Origin: Oxalobacteraceae bacterium | GTDB lineage: Bacteria > Pseudomonadota > Gammaproteobacteria > Burkholderiales > Burkholderiaceae_D | Assembly: GCA_947374865.1 (NCBI GenBank) | Contig: CANCDR010000001.1 | Span: forward strand, 62,001 to 126,000 | Direction: 5' to 3' | Length of the DNA stretch: 64,000 nucleotides | Shown: piece after piece, positions 1 through 11,061 of the stretch | Numbering within the stretch: position 1 is the stretch's first letter | Layout of the letters: each line of letters starts with the position of its first letter | Notes under the pieces: generated by a model | What the model was told of the DNA's origin: nothing | Database searches by the model: none | The model's input: the letters and a program-made list of their open reading frames with translations, nothing else | Program-made: the position numbers and the translations under genes

Positions 1-1063
1 CCTGTGTTTCACCACGGGTGAACAGGGCTGAGCCGTGGGTACGTGGCAGAACCGATGAACGAATCGAAATCGGCCGCACAGTGCGTGTATCACGACCATC
101 GATACGCGGTTCGCCGTCGAGGATTTGTGAACGAACGATTTTGGCTTCCAGATCAAACATGATCGTGTTGACTTCTGCACTATCGACCGACGCAGCGCCA
201 GTCGTGGCGGCATCGGCAGTCAGCGCAGCCATCACCGACGAGGTTGCTTCTTTCAGCTTGGCCGTACGTGCCTGTTTGTCTTTGGTCTGATACGCATCGC
301 GCAGCTTGGCTTCGCCGAACTGGGTGACTTTGGCAATCAGGGCATCGTTCTTGGCAGGGGCTGTCCACTCAACTTCCGGCTTGCCACCATCGCGCACCAG
401 TTCATGGATCGCATCAATGACCGCCTTCATTTGGGTATGACCAAATACCACGGCGCCGAGCATGATTTCTTCTGACAGTTCTTTGGCTTCCGATTCAACC
501 ATCAGGACGGCTGCTTCAGTACCGGCGACGACCAGATCCATCTGCGAAGATTTGAGCTGGGTCGTGGTCGGGTTGAGCACAAACTGGCCATCGATATAAC
601 CCACACGGGCTGCACCGACCGGGCCATCAAATGGAATACCGGCTACTGACAAAGCGGCAGATGCGCCAATCATGGCAGCGATATCCGGATCGATTTCCGG
701 ATTGACTGACATGACATGAATGATGACCTGCACTTCGTTTAAATAACCTTCAGGGAACAAGGGACGGATCGGACGATCGATCAGTCGCGATGTCAGTGTT
801 TCTTTTTCAGATGGACGGCCTTCACGCTTGAAGAAACCGCCGGGAATACGGCCTGCTGCATAGGTCTTTTCGAGATAATCGACTGTCAGGGGGAAGAAAT
901 CCTGACCTGGCTTGGCATCCTTGCGAGCGACGACGGTCGCGAGCACGACGGTATCTTCAATCGATACCATTACGGCACCGGAAGCCTGGCGAGCGATTTC
1001 GCCGGTTTCAAGGGTGACCTGATGCTGGCCATATTGGAAGGTCTTGCTTACTTTATTGAACAC
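1..1063 (-). CDS. pnp: Polynucleotide phosphorylase, 5' part (cut by window edge)
   Basis: This is the first ~354 codons of the phosphorolytic 3'-5' exoribonuclease of mRNA decay; the rest (second RNase PH core, KH, S1) lies beyond the left edge. Reading the minus strand gives [30 protein letters not shown] N-terminal sequence, then the first RNase PH domain with the RNA-contacting [12 protein letters not shown] loop and [13 protein letters not shown] helical linker follows, and the second RNase PH domain begins at [13 protein letters not shown] and [12 protein letters not shown]. The start is a GTG preceded by AGGAAACACC, which fits a Shine-Dalgarno site. It lies downstream of rpsO on the same strand, the standard rpsO-pnp order, with a hairpin between them. 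Confidence 0.96.
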   Translation of the reverse strand, partial: MFNKVSKTFQYGQHQVTLETGEIARQASGAVMVSIEDTVVLATVVARKDAKPGQDFFPLTVDYLEKTYAAGRIPGGFFKREGRPSEKETLTSRLIDRPIRPLFPEGYLNEVQVIIHVMSVNPEIDPDIAAMIGASAALSVAGIPFDGPVGAARVGYIDGQFVLNPTTTQLKSSQMDLVVAGTEAAVLMVESEAKELSEEIMLGAVVFGHTQMKAVIDAIHELVRDGGKPEVEWTAPAKNDALIAKVTQFGEAKLRDAYQTKDKQARTAKLKEATSSVMAALTADAATTGAASVDSAEVNTIMFDLEAKIVRSQILDGEPRIDGRDTRTVRPISIRSSVLPRTHGSALFTRGETQ

Positions 1064-1175
1064 GGTGTTTCCTTTCTATTTTGCCGACAGATTTTCAGGA
1101 GCTGTCGTTCACCTCACAACAGATGGCAAAACCATCTCACTTCATTTGAACCGTACAAGGTGATACACGAATTAC

Positions 1176-1214
1176 AAAAAACAAAAAGCCCGTATCAGCA
1201 AGCTGACACAGGCA
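1176..1214 (-). terminator. rpsO-pnp intercistronic hairpin with T-tract
   Basis: Read on the minus strand, 1213-1188 forms a stem of about 11 bp (GCCTGTGTCAG against CTGATACGGGC, two wobbles) followed by TTTTTG and six more T's. It sits just after the rpsO stop and before pnp, where an intrinsic terminator or attenuator between S15 and PNPase is expected. Partial read-through would feed pnp. Confidence 0.7.
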
Positions 1215-1247
1215 TTTTTGCGGTGCATAGCCAGAGGGCCAAGCAGA

Positions 1248-1517
1248 TTACTTACGCAAGCCGAGTTTTTCGATCAATGAACGATAGCGGGTCGCGTCTT
1301 TGCCCTTCAGATAGGACAATAAACTTTTACGACGATTGACCATCATGATCAGACCGCGACGTGAATGGTGATCCTTGGCGTGTGCCTTGAAATGGCCATT
1401 CAGTTCATTGATACGTGCAGTCAGCAGAGCGACTTGCACTTCAGGAGAGCCAGTGTCATTCAGACCACGTGCATTGTCCGCGATAATCGCGGCTTTGTTG
1501 ATTTGTTCGACAGTCAT
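1248..1517 (-). CDS. rpsO: 30S ribosomal protein S15
   Basis: An 89-residue S15, the family's normal length, which binds the central domain of 16S rRNA and helps form bridge B4. The helical S15 signature is clear: [55 protein letters not shown], ending [12 protein letters not shown]. It starts at ATG 1517 and is the first gene of the rpsO-pnp unit, with a strong sigma-70 promoter about 100 bases upstream. In enteric bacteria S15 represses its own translation; nothing here tests that. Confidence 0.98.
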   Translation of the reverse strand: MTVEQINKAAIIADNARGLNDTGSPEVQVALLTARINELNGHFKAHAKDHHSRRGLIMMVNRRKSLLSYLKGKDATRYRSLIEKLGLRK

Positions 1518-1613
1518 AACAGCCTTTCACATGCGGTCAGCGGAGCGGTAAAACAGCCCCAATCACCGTGAGTTTGCATAATTGCAGTCCACCCTCAGAT
1601 AGGGCAGCACAAA

Positions 1614-1642
1614 ATTATAGCGCAATTGCGTGGATAACTCAA
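1614..1642 (-). promoter_or_regulatory. Sigma-70 promoter of rpsO-pnp
   Basis: On the minus strand TTGAGT (1642-1637) is followed after exactly 17 bases by a consensus TATAAT (1619-1614), about 97 bases upstream of the rpsO ATG. Five of six -35 bases and all -10 bases match consensus. Confidence 0.8.
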
Positions 1643-1793
1643 ACGGGCTGACGGACGAAATAAACAAGACTGCAGAATGAATCACTGTATGGCCAATAGA
1701 ATGCCCAAAAAAAACGGCGGCGCCATCACATTAATTTATGAAACGATCAATATACGATCAAGACCATGTAAAAATAACATGCTCAAAATGGCA

Positions 1794-2624
1794 TTATTTT
1801 TTTGCCAGCGAGGGTGATTTTGTCGGCTTGGGTAAAAATCGCACCAGCATCGCCAGGTAAGTCGTCAAGCACACCAGCGCAATGCCCTGCTTCTGCAGTT
1901 GGGTAAATTCAGCCTGGCTGGGCAGGCTGAAATACTGGAATTGCGACAGATTCTGCGTCTGCAAAACAGGCGCATGCCCCTGTTCCAATTCACGCAAGAG
2001 CGTCAACAGGCTAGTCAAACCCAGCAGATAAAGTTTTTCAATATGCCAGAACACCGACTTCTCCGGTGCCGCCGGCATAGTGGGAATGGCATACACCGGC
2101 CCGGCATCAATAGCCGGCACAATCTGATGCAGGGTGCATCCCAGCCGCGTACTACCTGCCATGAGCGCGCGCATCGGCGAAAATAAACCAGCAAAATGCG
2201 GCAACGCGCCGGGATGCAAATTAAAAGCACCAAGACGTGGAATGCCTAAAATATTTGCTTTGAAGATGAGGCTAAAGCGTGCTGAAACGATGAGATCGGG
2301 CTGCCATGCGCGCAGCATGGTTTCGGTCGCGGGATCGTTAATCTGCTCGACGATCTGGATCGGCACGTCATAGTGACGCGCCAAAGCCTGCATGGTCAGG
2401 CATTCGCCCTGCACCCCCTGCGCATCCAGCCAGGGGAAGATCTGCTCGATCGGCAAATCCCGCTCGAGAAATTTTTCCAGCTGGAGTTCGGCGACTTCGG
2501 TTTCGACTGCCCGGGTTTTATTCGACAAAAAAATCTTGATTTCATGTGCGGGCATGTGCGGCAGTATCCAGTTGAGGATCAGCGCACCGAAAATATCATT
2601 CTTGGTACAAAATAAAATTTTCAT
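1794..2624 (-). CDS. Formyltransferase-like protein (Formyl_trans_N fold)
   Basis: A 276-residue stand-alone protein of the methionyl-tRNA/sugar formyltransferase fold. It shows the N-terminal Rossmann start MKILFCTKNDIFGAL, the segment WQPDLIVSARFSLIFKANIL, and the catalytic Asn-His-Asp set in FNLHPGALPHFAG (about residues 134-145) and AIDAGPVY (about 170). No recognisable C-terminal Fmt tRNA-binding domain follows; the tail is hydrophobic (GIALVCLTTYLAMLVRFLP) and Lys/Pro-rich. Formyl-THF chemistry on a sugar amine or another small amine is the family expectation; the substrate is unknown. It starts at ATG 2624 with AGGAGG nearby. It stands alone between rpsO and leuA, so context gives no role. 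Confidence 0.7.
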   Translation of the reverse strand: MKILFCTKNDIFGALILNWILPHMPAHEIKIFLSNKTRAVETEVAELQLEKFLERDLPIEQIFPWLDAQGVQGECLTMQALARHYDVPIQIVEQINDPATETMLRAWQPDLIVSARFSLIFKANILGIPRLGAFNLHPGALPHFAGLFSPMRALMAGSTRLGCTLHQIVPAIDAGPVYAIPTMPAAPEKSVFWHIEKLYLLGLTSLLTLLRELEQGHAPVLQTQNLSQFQYFSLPSQAEFTQLQKQGIALVCLTTYLAMLVRFLPKPTKSPSLAKK

Positions 2625-2759
2625 CAGGAGGCCATGAAGTAGTCCTCCTAACGATAGGGCACAGAAGCGATTCCTGCATTAAATACATACTGCTTGGCAA
2701 TTGCACATCCTTACCATGCAACACCTGGAAATCCAGCCCAACAAAACTGCCGTGCGACA

Positions 2760-4298
2760 TTACAGCTGCGGATTGAGCTTATCGATTTTTGAATGGAGTT
2801 TATTCAAGGCCGACAAATAGGCCTTGGCCGAGGCCACGACGATGTCCGGATCAGCGCCGACGCCATTGACAATACGTCCTGATTTAGCCAGTCGCATGGT
2901 CACTTCGCCCTGCGATTCGGTCCCCGTCGTGATGGCATTGACGGAAAACAGCAGCAATTCAGCGCCGCTCTTTGCCTGCGATTCGATGGCATTAACGGTG
3001 GCATCGACCGGGCCATTGCCCTGCCCTGCGCAGCTGGCTTCCTTGCCGTCGATGGAAAACACCACCTTGGCGGAGGGCTTTTCACCGGTTTCAGAATGCT
3101 GCGCCAAGGAGACGAAGCGATAATATTCATTCTCATGCGACTGCTGCTCGTCCGATACCAGCGCGATGATGTCTTCATCAAAGATGTCGACCTTGCGATC
3201 GGCCAGTTCCTTAAAGCGCATAAAGGCAGCATTGATTTCGGTCTCTGATTCGAGGGCGATGCCCAATTCTTCCAGCCTGGCCTTGAAGGCATTGCGTCCC
3301 GACAGTTTGCCCAGAACGATTTTATTGGCGCTCCAGCCCACATCTTCGGCGCGCATGATTTCGTAGGTATCGCGCGCCTTGAGGACGCCGTCCTGATGAA
3401 TACCGGAGGCATGTGCAAACGCATTGGCACCGACCACAGCCTTGTTGGGCTGCACCGCAAAACCGGTAATCTGCGACACCAGTTTGGAAGCCGGGACGAT
3501 TTGCGAAATATCGATGCCCAGCTCAAGATTGAAGAAGTCGCGCCGCGTACGCACCGCCATGACGACTTCTTCCAGTGCCGTATTACCCGCCCGTTCACCC
3601 AAGCCATTGATGGTGCATTCAATCTGCCGCGCGCCACCAATCATGACGCCTGCCAGAGAATTAGCGACCGCCATGCCAAGGTCATTGTGGCAATGCACGG
3701 ACCAGATCGCCTTATCCGAATTAGGGATGCGTTCACGCAGGGTGCGCAACATGCTGCCGTACAGTTCTGGCACGCCATAGCCGACGGTATCGGCAAAATT
3801 GATCGTCGTCGCACCTTCTTTGATGACGGCTTCGATGATACGGCACAAAAAATCAACATCCGAACGGCTGCCGTCTTCCGGGCTGAACTCAATATCGTCG
3901 GTAAATTTGCGGGCATAGCGCACCGCCAGTTTGGCCTGTTCAAATACCTGGTCTGGCGTCATGCGCAGCTTTTTTTCCATGTGCAGGGCCGAGGTGGCGA
4001 TGAAGGTATGGATGCGCTTGCGGGAAGCTGGCGCCAAGGCTTCGGCGGCACGGGCGATATCACGGTCATTTGCACGTGAAAGAGAACAGACGACCGAATC
4101 CTTGATGATGGCGGAAATCGCCTTGATCGATTCAAAATCGCCATCCGAGGCGGCTGCAAAACCGGCTTCGATGACATCAACTTTCATGCGTTCGAGCTGG
4201 CGCGCGATGCGGATTTTTTCATCTTTCGTCATCGAGGCGCCAGGCGACTGTTCGCCATCGCGCAAGGTGGTATCAAATATGATGAGTTTGTCAGCCAT
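2760..4298 (-). CDS. leuA: 2-isopropylmalate synthase
   Basis: Catalyses the first committed step of leucine synthesis, condensing 2-ketoisovalerate with acetyl-CoA. The 512-residue length fits the bacterial LeuA1 type. The TIM barrel opens with [17 protein letters not shown] (metal and substrate site), contains the zinc-binding HCHND around residue 204, and continues through [16 protein letters not shown]. The C-terminal LeuA_dimer domain ([28 protein letters not shown]) is the usual site of leucine feedback inhibition. It is the last gene of the ilvI-ilvH-ilvC-psd-pssA-leuA series, 26 bases after pssA, while leuBCD lie about 25 kb away. Confidence 0.97.
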   Translation of the reverse strand: MADKLIIFDTTLRDGEQSPGASMTKDEKIRIARQLERMKVDVIEAGFAAASDGDFESIKAISAIIKDSVVCSLSRANDRDIARAAEALAPASRKRIHTFIATSALHMEKKLRMTPDQVFEQAKLAVRYARKFTDDIEFSPEDGSRSDVDFLCRIIEAVIKEGATTINFADTVGYGVPELYGSMLRTLRERIPNSDKAIWSVHCHNDLGMAVANSLAGVMIGGARQIECTINGLGERAGNTALEEVVMAVRTRRDFFNLELGIDISQIVPASKLVSQITGFAVQPNKAVVGANAFAHASGIHQDGVLKARDTYEIMRAEDVGWSANKIVLGKLSGRNAFKARLEELGIALESETEINAAFMRFKELADRKVDIFDEDIIALVSDEQQSHENEYYRFVSLAQHSETGEKPSAKVVFSIDGKEASCAGQGNGPVDATVNAIESQAKSGAELLLFSVNAITTGTESQGEVTMRLAKSGRIVNGVGADPDIVVASAKAYLSALNKLHSKIDKLNPQL

Positions 4299-4324
4299 GA
4301 TGGGGTCCTAAAATGCTTGAATGA

Positions 4325-5203
4325 TTAAGTTTCTTTGTCGTCGGGCGATTCGATATCTGTCTGGATGATGCTGACCGGCTTACCCCTGAATAGTCGCCAG
4401 AAATACACCACGTAGCCGGATAACCCGTAGCAAACAAAAATCGCGAACAGCCACTTCGGCGGATCACTGGAAACTGCCACCAGCGCCAGCACGATCAGAA
4501 AGATCGCAATGAAGGGCACTGATTTACGAAAATTGACATCTTTAAAACTGTAAAACGGTACGTTGGTGACCATCGTCAGACCGGCATACAGGGTAAAGAA
4601 CCAGGCTAGCCAAGACACGTCAGTGCCGGCGATACGCAGGTCTTCCATCAGCCAGACCAGACCAGCAACCAAGGCCGCCGCTGCCGGGCTAGGCATGCCT
4701 TGAAAGTAGCGCTTATCGACCACGCCGCTATTGGTATTAAAACGCGCCAGACGCAAGGCCGCACCGGCGCAATAGACAAAGGCTGCCAGCCAGCCAAACT
4801 TACCCAGCCCGCGCAAGGCCCACTCATAGGCGACTAAGGCCGGTGCGGCGCCAAACGAGACCATATCCGACAGGCTGTCGTATTGCGCACCGAATTCGCT
4901 TTGGGTATTCGTCAGACGCGCCACACGCCCGTCAATGCCATCGAGGATCATGGCCGCGAAAATAGCAATGGCGGCATGTTCGAAGCGCTGATTCATGGCC
5001 ATGACGATGGCATAAAAACCGCAAAACAGCGCGGCCGTCGTAAATGCATTAGGTAGCAGATAAATACCATGACTGCGCAGAGTCGGCCGGCCCGCGCGGG
5101 CAGGATCAAACTGCGCATCGCTCAGCGCACCTTTGAGAGGGCGCCGAATTTTGGCGATCAGGCTGATTTTATTTTTGCTATTACGACGGTTAAAACTAGG
5201 CAT
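4325..5203 (-). CDS. pssA: CDP-diacylglycerol-serine O-phosphatidyltransferase
   Basis: Makes phosphatidylserine from CDP-diacylglycerol and serine at the inner membrane; Psd then decarboxylates it. The CDP-alcohol phosphatidyltransferase signature DG-x2-AR-x8-G-x3-D-x3-D is complete in ILDGIDGRVARLTNTQSEFGAQYDSLSDMV (about residues 85-114). Hydrophobic helices surround it (AFTTAALFCGFYAIVMA, VPFIAIFLIVLALVAVS). At 292 residues it is the membrane-integral Gram-positive-like subclass rather than the soluble E. coli type. psd lies 12 bases upstream, so the two are almost certainly co-transcribed. Confidence 0.96.
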   Translation of the reverse strand: MPSFNRRNSKNKISLIAKIRRPLKGALSDAQFDPARAGRPTLRSHGIYLLPNAFTTAALFCGFYAIVMAMNQRFEHAAIAIFAAMILDGIDGRVARLTNTQSEFGAQYDSLSDMVSFGAAPALVAYEWALRGLGKFGWLAAFVYCAGAALRLARFNTNSGVVDKRYFQGMPSPAAAALVAGLVWLMEDLRIAGTDVSWLAWFFTLYAGLTMVTNVPFYSFKDVNFRKSVPFIAIFLIVLALVAVSSDPPKWLFAIFVCYGLSGYVVYFWRLFRGKPVSIIQTDIESPDDKET

Positions 5204-5215
5204 GTGTTGTCCAAT

Positions 5216-5857
5216 TCAAGCGAACTCGGCCAAGACCGTTTCAGTAGCTGAGACTTTATCACCGACGACGACCTTTGGGGTCGCAGTCAGGGGCAGATAC
5301 ACGTCTACGCGCGAGCCGAAACGGATAAAACCATAGCGCTGACCACGCGTGAGCTGCTCACCGGCTTGCACGTAGCACAGAATACGACGGGCAATCAGGC
5401 CGGCAACCTGCACGCAGGTGACGGTCTGGCCGTTTGCCGCGGTGATGGTCAGGGCATTCCGTTCATTTTCGGTGGAGGCTTTATCCAGGTCGGCATTGAC
5501 GAATTTGCCGGGGAAATATTGTACCTGTTCGATCTTGCCATCAACCGGCGAGCGGTTTGAGTGCACATTGAATACGTTCATGAACACGCTGATTTTGAGC
5601 GCTTCACGGCCGGCGTAAGGGTCCATGGTTTTTTCAACCACGACGATACGTCCATCGGCGGGCGACAACACGGCATTCGCATTTTGTGGAATCCGCCGTG
5701 CAGGGTCACGGAAAAACTGCAACACAAACAGGGCGATCAGCCAGAAGGGAATCGACCATGCGCCGAAAAATTTCGATGCAAGCAGGGCCAGACTGAACGC
5801 GATCGCCAGAAATGGCCATCCTTCACGGGCAATAATGGGATGGGGATAATTATTCAA
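5216..5857 (-). CDS. psd: Phosphatidylserine decarboxylase
   Basis: Converts phosphatidylserine to phosphatidylethanolamine using a pyruvoyl group made by self-cleavage. The cleavage motif is [11 protein letters not shown] near the C-terminus (Gly-Ser). Upstream are [13 protein letters not shown] and [18 protein letters not shown], typical of the short (~215-residue) subclass. I place the start at TTG 5857 ([15 protein letters not shown], 213 aa) because GGAGAGACG directly precedes it and the length then fits; the open frame continues 25 codons further upstream without family similarity. The N-terminal hydrophobic stretch [31 protein letters not shown] anchors it in the membrane. Confidence 0.94.
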   Translation of the reverse strand: MNNYPHPIIAREGWPFLAIAFSLALLASKFFGAWSIPFWLIALFVLQFFRDPARRIPQNANAVLSPADGRIVVVEKTMDPYAGREALKISVFMNVFNVHSNRSPVDGKIEQVQYFPGKFVNADLDKASTENERNALTITAANGQTVTCVQVAGLIARRILCYVQAGEQLTRGQRYGFIRFGSRVDVYLPLTATPKVVVGDKVSATETVLAEFA

Positions 5858-6085
5858 CGTCTCTCCGGGTAATAAAGGGCAATTATTATGGGTACTGGGA
5901 TGTCGCTCTCGGACCGCCACGATGGCGCACAAACGCCCCGCGTTTCATCAAACCAAAGGTAAATGGTACCACTGCATTCTCAGCTTGGCTCAGCTTGTTT
6001 ATAACAGCAGCACTTTGGGATCGGCAATCCGCATTTTACGCAAGGCGTCATCATCGAAAAACGCTCGAGAAAAATCGCTGCACAT

Positions 6086-6117
6086 AAAAAAGGGCTACCT
6101 TTTATGTAGCCCCTTTT
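6086..6117 (-). terminator. Hairpin terminator between ilvC repeat region and psd
   Basis: Complementary arms (AAAAGGGCTAC against GTAGCCCCTTTT, one mismatch) around a short AT-rich loop, with A/T tails on both sides. It could work in either direction. On the minus strand it ends the ilv transcript before psd, so psd-pssA-leuA would need read-through or its own promoter. Confidence 0.6.
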
Positions 6118-6136
6118 CACCATACAGATTATAAAA

Positions 6137-6212
6137 CCCGCATGATGCCCTACCGAGAAAAAAGCTTAGTTCTTCGTTTGATCGACTAATTTGTTTTTCG
6201 CGATCCATGGCA
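6137..6212. repeat. Extra copy of the ilvC 3' end (76 bp, copy A)
   Basis: 76 bp matching 6285-6360 with only two substitutions (CC for AA). It includes the reverse-complemented last codons and stop of ilvC plus flanking bases. The intact gene uses the other copy, so this is a non-functional duplicate fragment. Confidence 0.95.
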
Positions 6213-6284
6213 CGTGAGGTCGATAAAGAAGCTGTGCCAGTGCACAGCTTCTCGACCGAGCGCGGGGAACGCTTGCAAGCGTTT
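6213..6284. repeat. Two tandem palindromes between the ilvC 3'-end copies
   Basis: The first is an 11-bp perfect stem AGAAGCTGTGC/GCACAGCTTCT with loop CAGT, extended by GGTCG/CGACC across a small bulge (about 6218-6257). The second is the perfect 16-bp palindrome AACGCTTGCAAGCGTT extended by GGG/CCC (about 6264-6287). Neither has a T-tract, so they look like mRNA 3'-end stabilisers or REP-type elements rather than intrinsic terminators. Confidence 0.75.
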
Positions 6285-7863
<1,579 letters not shown>

Positions 7864-7864
7864 G

Positions 7865-9580
7865 TCAGAGATCCTCCGAACCAAGTAACATTTCAGTCAA
7901 GCCTTTGCCCGCCTTGACCATCGGCCAGACGTTCTCGGATTGGTCGGTAATGAAATTCATGAACACCAGACGGTCCTTCATCGCAAAGGCCTCGCGCAGG
8001 GCGCCATCGACATCATTCGGATTTTCAATCTTCATGCCGACGTGACCAAACGATTCTGCCAGCTTGGAAAAATCAGGCAAGGAATCCATGTACGACTCGG
8101 AATAGCGCGAGCCATAATCGATTTGCTGCCACTGGCGAACCATGCCAAGAAAGCGATTATTGAGCAGCACGATCTTGGGCGTCAGGTGGTACTGCTTGCA
8201 GGTCGCGAGCTCCTGAATACACATCTGGATCGATGCTTCGCCGGTAATACAGGCGACGGTCGCATCCGGATTGGCCATCTGCACGCCCATCGCGTACGGC
8301 AGACCAACGCCCATGGTGCCCAAGCCGCCGGAATTGATCCAACGGCGCGGCTTATCGAAACCGTAGTACTGCGCGGCCCACATCTGATGTTGACCAACGT
8401 CGGAGGTAATAAAGGCATCACCGCCAGTGACTTCCCATACTTTTTGCACTACGGCCTGCGGCTTGATGACATCCGCCGAAGTGGCAAACTTGAGGCAATC
8501 GCGTCCGCGCCATTCCTTGATCTGCTTCCACCAATTAGCCAGATGCGCAGGGTTCGGCTTATTCTCTGCCGCGTCGAGTTGGGCGATCATTTCGATCAGC
8601 ACATCCTTGACGTTACCGACGATCGGTACATCGACCTTGACGCGCTTGGAGATCGACGAAGGATCAATATCAATATGAATGATTTTGCGCGGATTGCTGG
8701 CAAAGTGTTTTGGATTACCGATCACCCGATCATCGAAACGCGCGCCGATGGCGATCAGGACGTCTGAATTCTGCATCGCCATGTTGGCTTCATAGGTGCC
8801 GTGCATGCCCGGCATGCCGACGAAGTTTTCGCTCGACGAACGGTAAGCACCCAGACCCATGAGCGTATTCGTGACGGGGAAGCCGAGCTGATCAACGAGC
8901 TTATTGAGCTCGGGCGATGCATTCGCCAGAATCACGCCGCCGCCGGTGTAAATCATCGGCCGTTCGGCGTTCAGCAGCAGCTGCACGGCCTTACGGATTT
9001 GTCCGGAATGACCTTTGTCGACCGGCTTATAGGAGCGCATCTCGACTTCTTTTGGATACGAGTAGGTCGCCAAATGCATCGAAATGTCTTTTGGGATATC
9101 GATCAGCACCGGACCTGGACGACCTGTGGTGGCGATATAAAACGCTTTTTTCACCGTCATGGCCAGATCTTTGACATCCTTGACGAGAAAATTATGTTTG
9201 ACGCAGGGACGCGTGATACCGACGGTATCGCATTCCTGGAAGGCGTCTTGGCCGATTGCATGCGATGGCACCTGCCCCGAAATGATGATCATCGGGATCG
9301 AGTCCATGTAGGCCGTCGCCAGACCCGTGACCGCATTGGTTACACCGGGGCCAGAGGTGACGAGCGCCACGCCGACTTTATTCGAACTACGGGAATACGC
9401 ATCGGCAGCATGAATAGCCGCCTGCTCATGACGCACGAGAATGTGCTTAAATTTATCTTGATTGTAAATCGCGTCGTAAATGTAGAGCACGGCACCGCCC
9501 GGGTAACCGAACACGTGTTCGACACCTTCTTCGGCCAGGCAGCGCACGAGAATTTCCGCGCCGGTTATTTCTGAACTCAT
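7865..9580 (-). CDS. ilvI: Acetolactate synthase large (catalytic) subunit
   Basis: ThDP-dependent enzyme that condenses pyruvate with pyruvate or 2-ketobutyrate, opening branched-chain amino acid synthesis. The 571 residues hold three domains: N-terminal PYR with the catalytic Glu in ILVRHEQAAIHAADAYSR (about 51), the central FAD-binding domain, and the C-terminal PP domain with the ThDP/Mg motif TGEASIQMCIQELATCKQYHLTPKIVLLNNRFLGM. GGAACG precedes the ATG. It is the first gene of ilvI-ilvH-ilvC. ilvB and ilvI paralogues cannot be told apart with certainty; the symbol follows the neighbourhood. Confidence 0.96.
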   Translation of the reverse strand: MSSEITGAEILVRCLAEEGVEHVFGYPGGAVLYIYDAIYNQDKFKHILVRHEQAAIHAADAYSRSSNKVGVALVTSGPGVTNAVTGLATAYMDSIPMIIISGQVPSHAIGQDAFQECDTVGITRPCVKHNFLVKDVKDLAMTVKKAFYIATTGRPGPVLIDIPKDISMHLATYSYPKEVEMRSYKPVDKGHSGQIRKAVQLLLNAERPMIYTGGGVILANASPELNKLVDQLGFPVTNTLMGLGAYRSSSENFVGMPGMHGTYEANMAMQNSDVLIAIGARFDDRVIGNPKHFASNPRKIIHIDIDPSSISKRVKVDVPIVGNVKDVLIEMIAQLDAAENKPNPAHLANWWKQIKEWRGRDCLKFATSADVIKPQAVVQKVWEVTGGDAFITSDVGQHQMWAAQYYGFDKPRRWINSGGLGTMGVGLPYAMGVQMANPDATVACITGEASIQMCIQELATCKQYHLTPKIVLLNNRFLGMVRQWQQIDYGSRYSESYMDSLPDFSKLAESFGHVGMKIENPNDVDGALREAFAMKDRLVFMNFITDQSENVWPMVKAGKGLTEMLLGSEDL

Positions 9581-10091
9581 GTTACGTTCCTTTCAAGGTC
9601 CATTGGAGATTGATCGGATGCTCCTCCCTGGCGAAATGCGCTCAGGCTGCAGTGCAATGGCGTTCCTTTTTTGTGCGGTCACGCCGGTTATTCACACACG
9701 CCTGGTGTGCTGCAAACTGACGCTTTGTGCGACTCGTTCGGCCAAAGTTTCTGCTGCTAAAAAAACGAATTTCTCGCGCTGGTGGCGCGGGTCAGAACAA
9801 ACAGCTTATCGAATGACAAACACGTCAAGTCAACAAATCGCATCTTGCGCGCTTCGCGACCCGACATTCCCCCTCAAAGGGTGTGAAGGGGACCCAACGT
9901 TAATGCGTCGCACCATTTTGGTCAAGTTAAATTATGCTGCGCGCGAATAAAAAACCCCCATATTTGGTGAAAAGACGCCCGCAAAGCGGGCTTTTTTGCT
10001 AGCATGCGATCAGTTTTGACGCTTCCTGCCAAATCCCCAGTCCTTAATGCCAATCATCCATCCATGAACCAGAGAGTCGACGTCGCATTGC
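9581..10091. other. ilvI / sigma-factor divergent intergenic region
   Basis: No convincing gene. On the minus strand there are two candidate ilvI promoters: TTGACC-N17-TAACGT (9925-9897) and TTGACT-N17-GATAAG (9833-9805). I found no leader peptide rich in Ile/Val/Leu codons and no clear attenuator, so classical ilv attenuation is not supported. An intrinsic terminator pointing right lies at 9977-9997. Confidence 0.5.
9977..9997 (+). terminator. Orphan rightward intrinsic terminator
   Basis: GCCCGC-AAA-GCGGGC followed by six T's is a perfect intrinsic terminator for the plus strand, yet no plus-strand protein gene precedes it. It may end a small RNA or block antisense transcription from the ilv promoter region into the sigma-factor gene. 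Confidence 0.7.
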
Positions 10092-10661
10092 ATGGCTACC
10101 GATAAAGAACTTTCCGACTTCCTCGTCAACGTGGAACGTCGTGCTTTCAAACAAGCCGTGTATGCCGTGCGCAAAAATGAAGCCGCGCTCGATGTTGTTC
10201 AAGATGCAATGATAAAGTTGGCAGAAAAATACGGCGATAAGCCGACCGCAGAATTACCGCTGCTGTTTCAGCGTATTTTGCAAAACACCATCCATGACTA
10301 CTTTCGCCGGGAAAAGGTACGCAATACCTGGATCAGCTTGTTTTCAAGTCTCAACAAAGACAGTGACGATGGTGGCGAATTTGACATCCTCGAAGTCATG
10401 GAAGCCGAAAGCGGTACCCCTGGGGCCGAAACCAGCCTGGACAAACTCGAACGCGAGCAGGTTCTGGCCGGAATAGAAATCGAGATACAAAAGCTGCCGA
10501 CACGTCAACGTGAAGCCTTCCTGATGCGTTACTGGGAAGATATGGACGTGGCAGAAACCGCCGCAGCAATGGGCTGTTCGGAAGGTAGCGTTAAAACACA
10601 CTGTTCTCGCGCAACACATACCTTAGCCGCAGCGCTAAAAGCCAAAGGAATCACGCTATGA
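10092..10661 (+). CDS. ECF-type RNA polymerase sigma factor
   Basis: A 189-residue sigma-70 family protein with region 2 and region 4 only. Region 2 contains ALDVVQDAMIKLAEKYG and the DNA-melting segment LFQRILQNTIHDYFRREKVRN. Region 4 (about 135-180) contains LPTRQREAFLMRYWEDMDVAETAAAMGCSEGSVKTHCSRATHTL, a sigma-70 r4 helix-turn-helix. The acidic linker (KDSDDGGEFDILEVMEAESGTPGAE) is long for an ECF factor. The next gene overlaps it by 4 bases and encodes a small membrane protein, a position often held by an anti-sigma factor. This sigma/DUF3619/DUF3106/RDD block is common in Burkholderiales; its stimulus is not known to me. Confidence 0.9.
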   Translation: MATDKELSDFLVNVERRAFKQAVYAVRKNEAALDVVQDAMIKLAEKYGDKPTAELPLLFQRILQNTIHDYFRREKVRNTWISLFSSLNKDSDDGGEFDILEVMEAESGTPGAETSLDKLEREQVLAGIEIEIQKLPTRQREAFLMRYWEDMDVAETAAAMGCSEGSVKTHCSRATHTLAAALKAKGITL

Positions 10662-11059
10662 ACGCCAAAGACATCAATTTTGCTTACCGAGTCCGGCACG
10701 CGCTGACTGAAAATCTGGACCACCTTCCCAGCGAGACCCTCACAGGTCTGGCCAAGGCACGCAGCATGGCGCTGTCGCACAAGAAAAAAGACGCGCCAGT
10801 GCGCGTCGCCGTTGTGCAGCGGGCCTTTGCCGGGTCGGTCGGCGTCTTTATTCAAGAACCGCTTTCCTGGCTCGCCCGCACCGGACTCATGCTGCCAGCG
10901 ATTCTTCTGGTGATCGGTCTGGCGGGTCTTTATCAACATGCCGCGCAGCAGCACATTATTGACTTGGCCGATATTGATGCCGCCGTTTTATCCGACGAAC
11001 TGCCACTGACTGCGTATCTGGATCACGGATTCAATGCCTTTTTGGCTCAGGCTGACTAG
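10658..11059 (+). CDS. DUF3619 family membrane protein
   Basis: A 133-residue protein starting inside the sigma-factor stop codon (ATGA overlap). Residues 1-60 are soluble and positively charged (ARSMALSHKKKDAPVRVAVVQ). One membrane helix follows (LARTGLMLPAILLVIGLAGLYQHA), then an acidic tail (DLADIDAAVLSDELPLTAYLDHGF). Order and topology suggest an anti-sigma or sensor role for the preceding factor, but this is positional inference. I recognise the family as DUF3619 of Betaproteobacteria. Confidence 0.8.
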   Translation: MNAKDINFAYRVRHALTENLDHLPSETLTGLAKARSMALSHKKKDAPVRVAVVQRAFAGSVGVFIQEPLSWLARTGLMLPAILLVIGLAGLYQHAAQQHIIDLADIDAAVLSDELPLTAYLDHGFNAFLAQAD

Positions 11060-11061
11060 GC

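Noticed and set aside
3396..4079. 227-codon plus-strand frame inside leuA
   Set aside because: Shadow of the leuA coding sequence; leuA is unambiguous.
9579..9950. 123-codon plus-strand frame over the ilvI promoter region
   Set aside because: Low-complexity, no family resemblance, no ribosome site, and it covers both candidate ilvI promoters.
7865..10000. Attenuator or leader peptide for ilvI
   Set aside because: No short frame rich in Ile/Val/Leu codons and no terminator/antiterminator pair could be found in the minus-strand leader.
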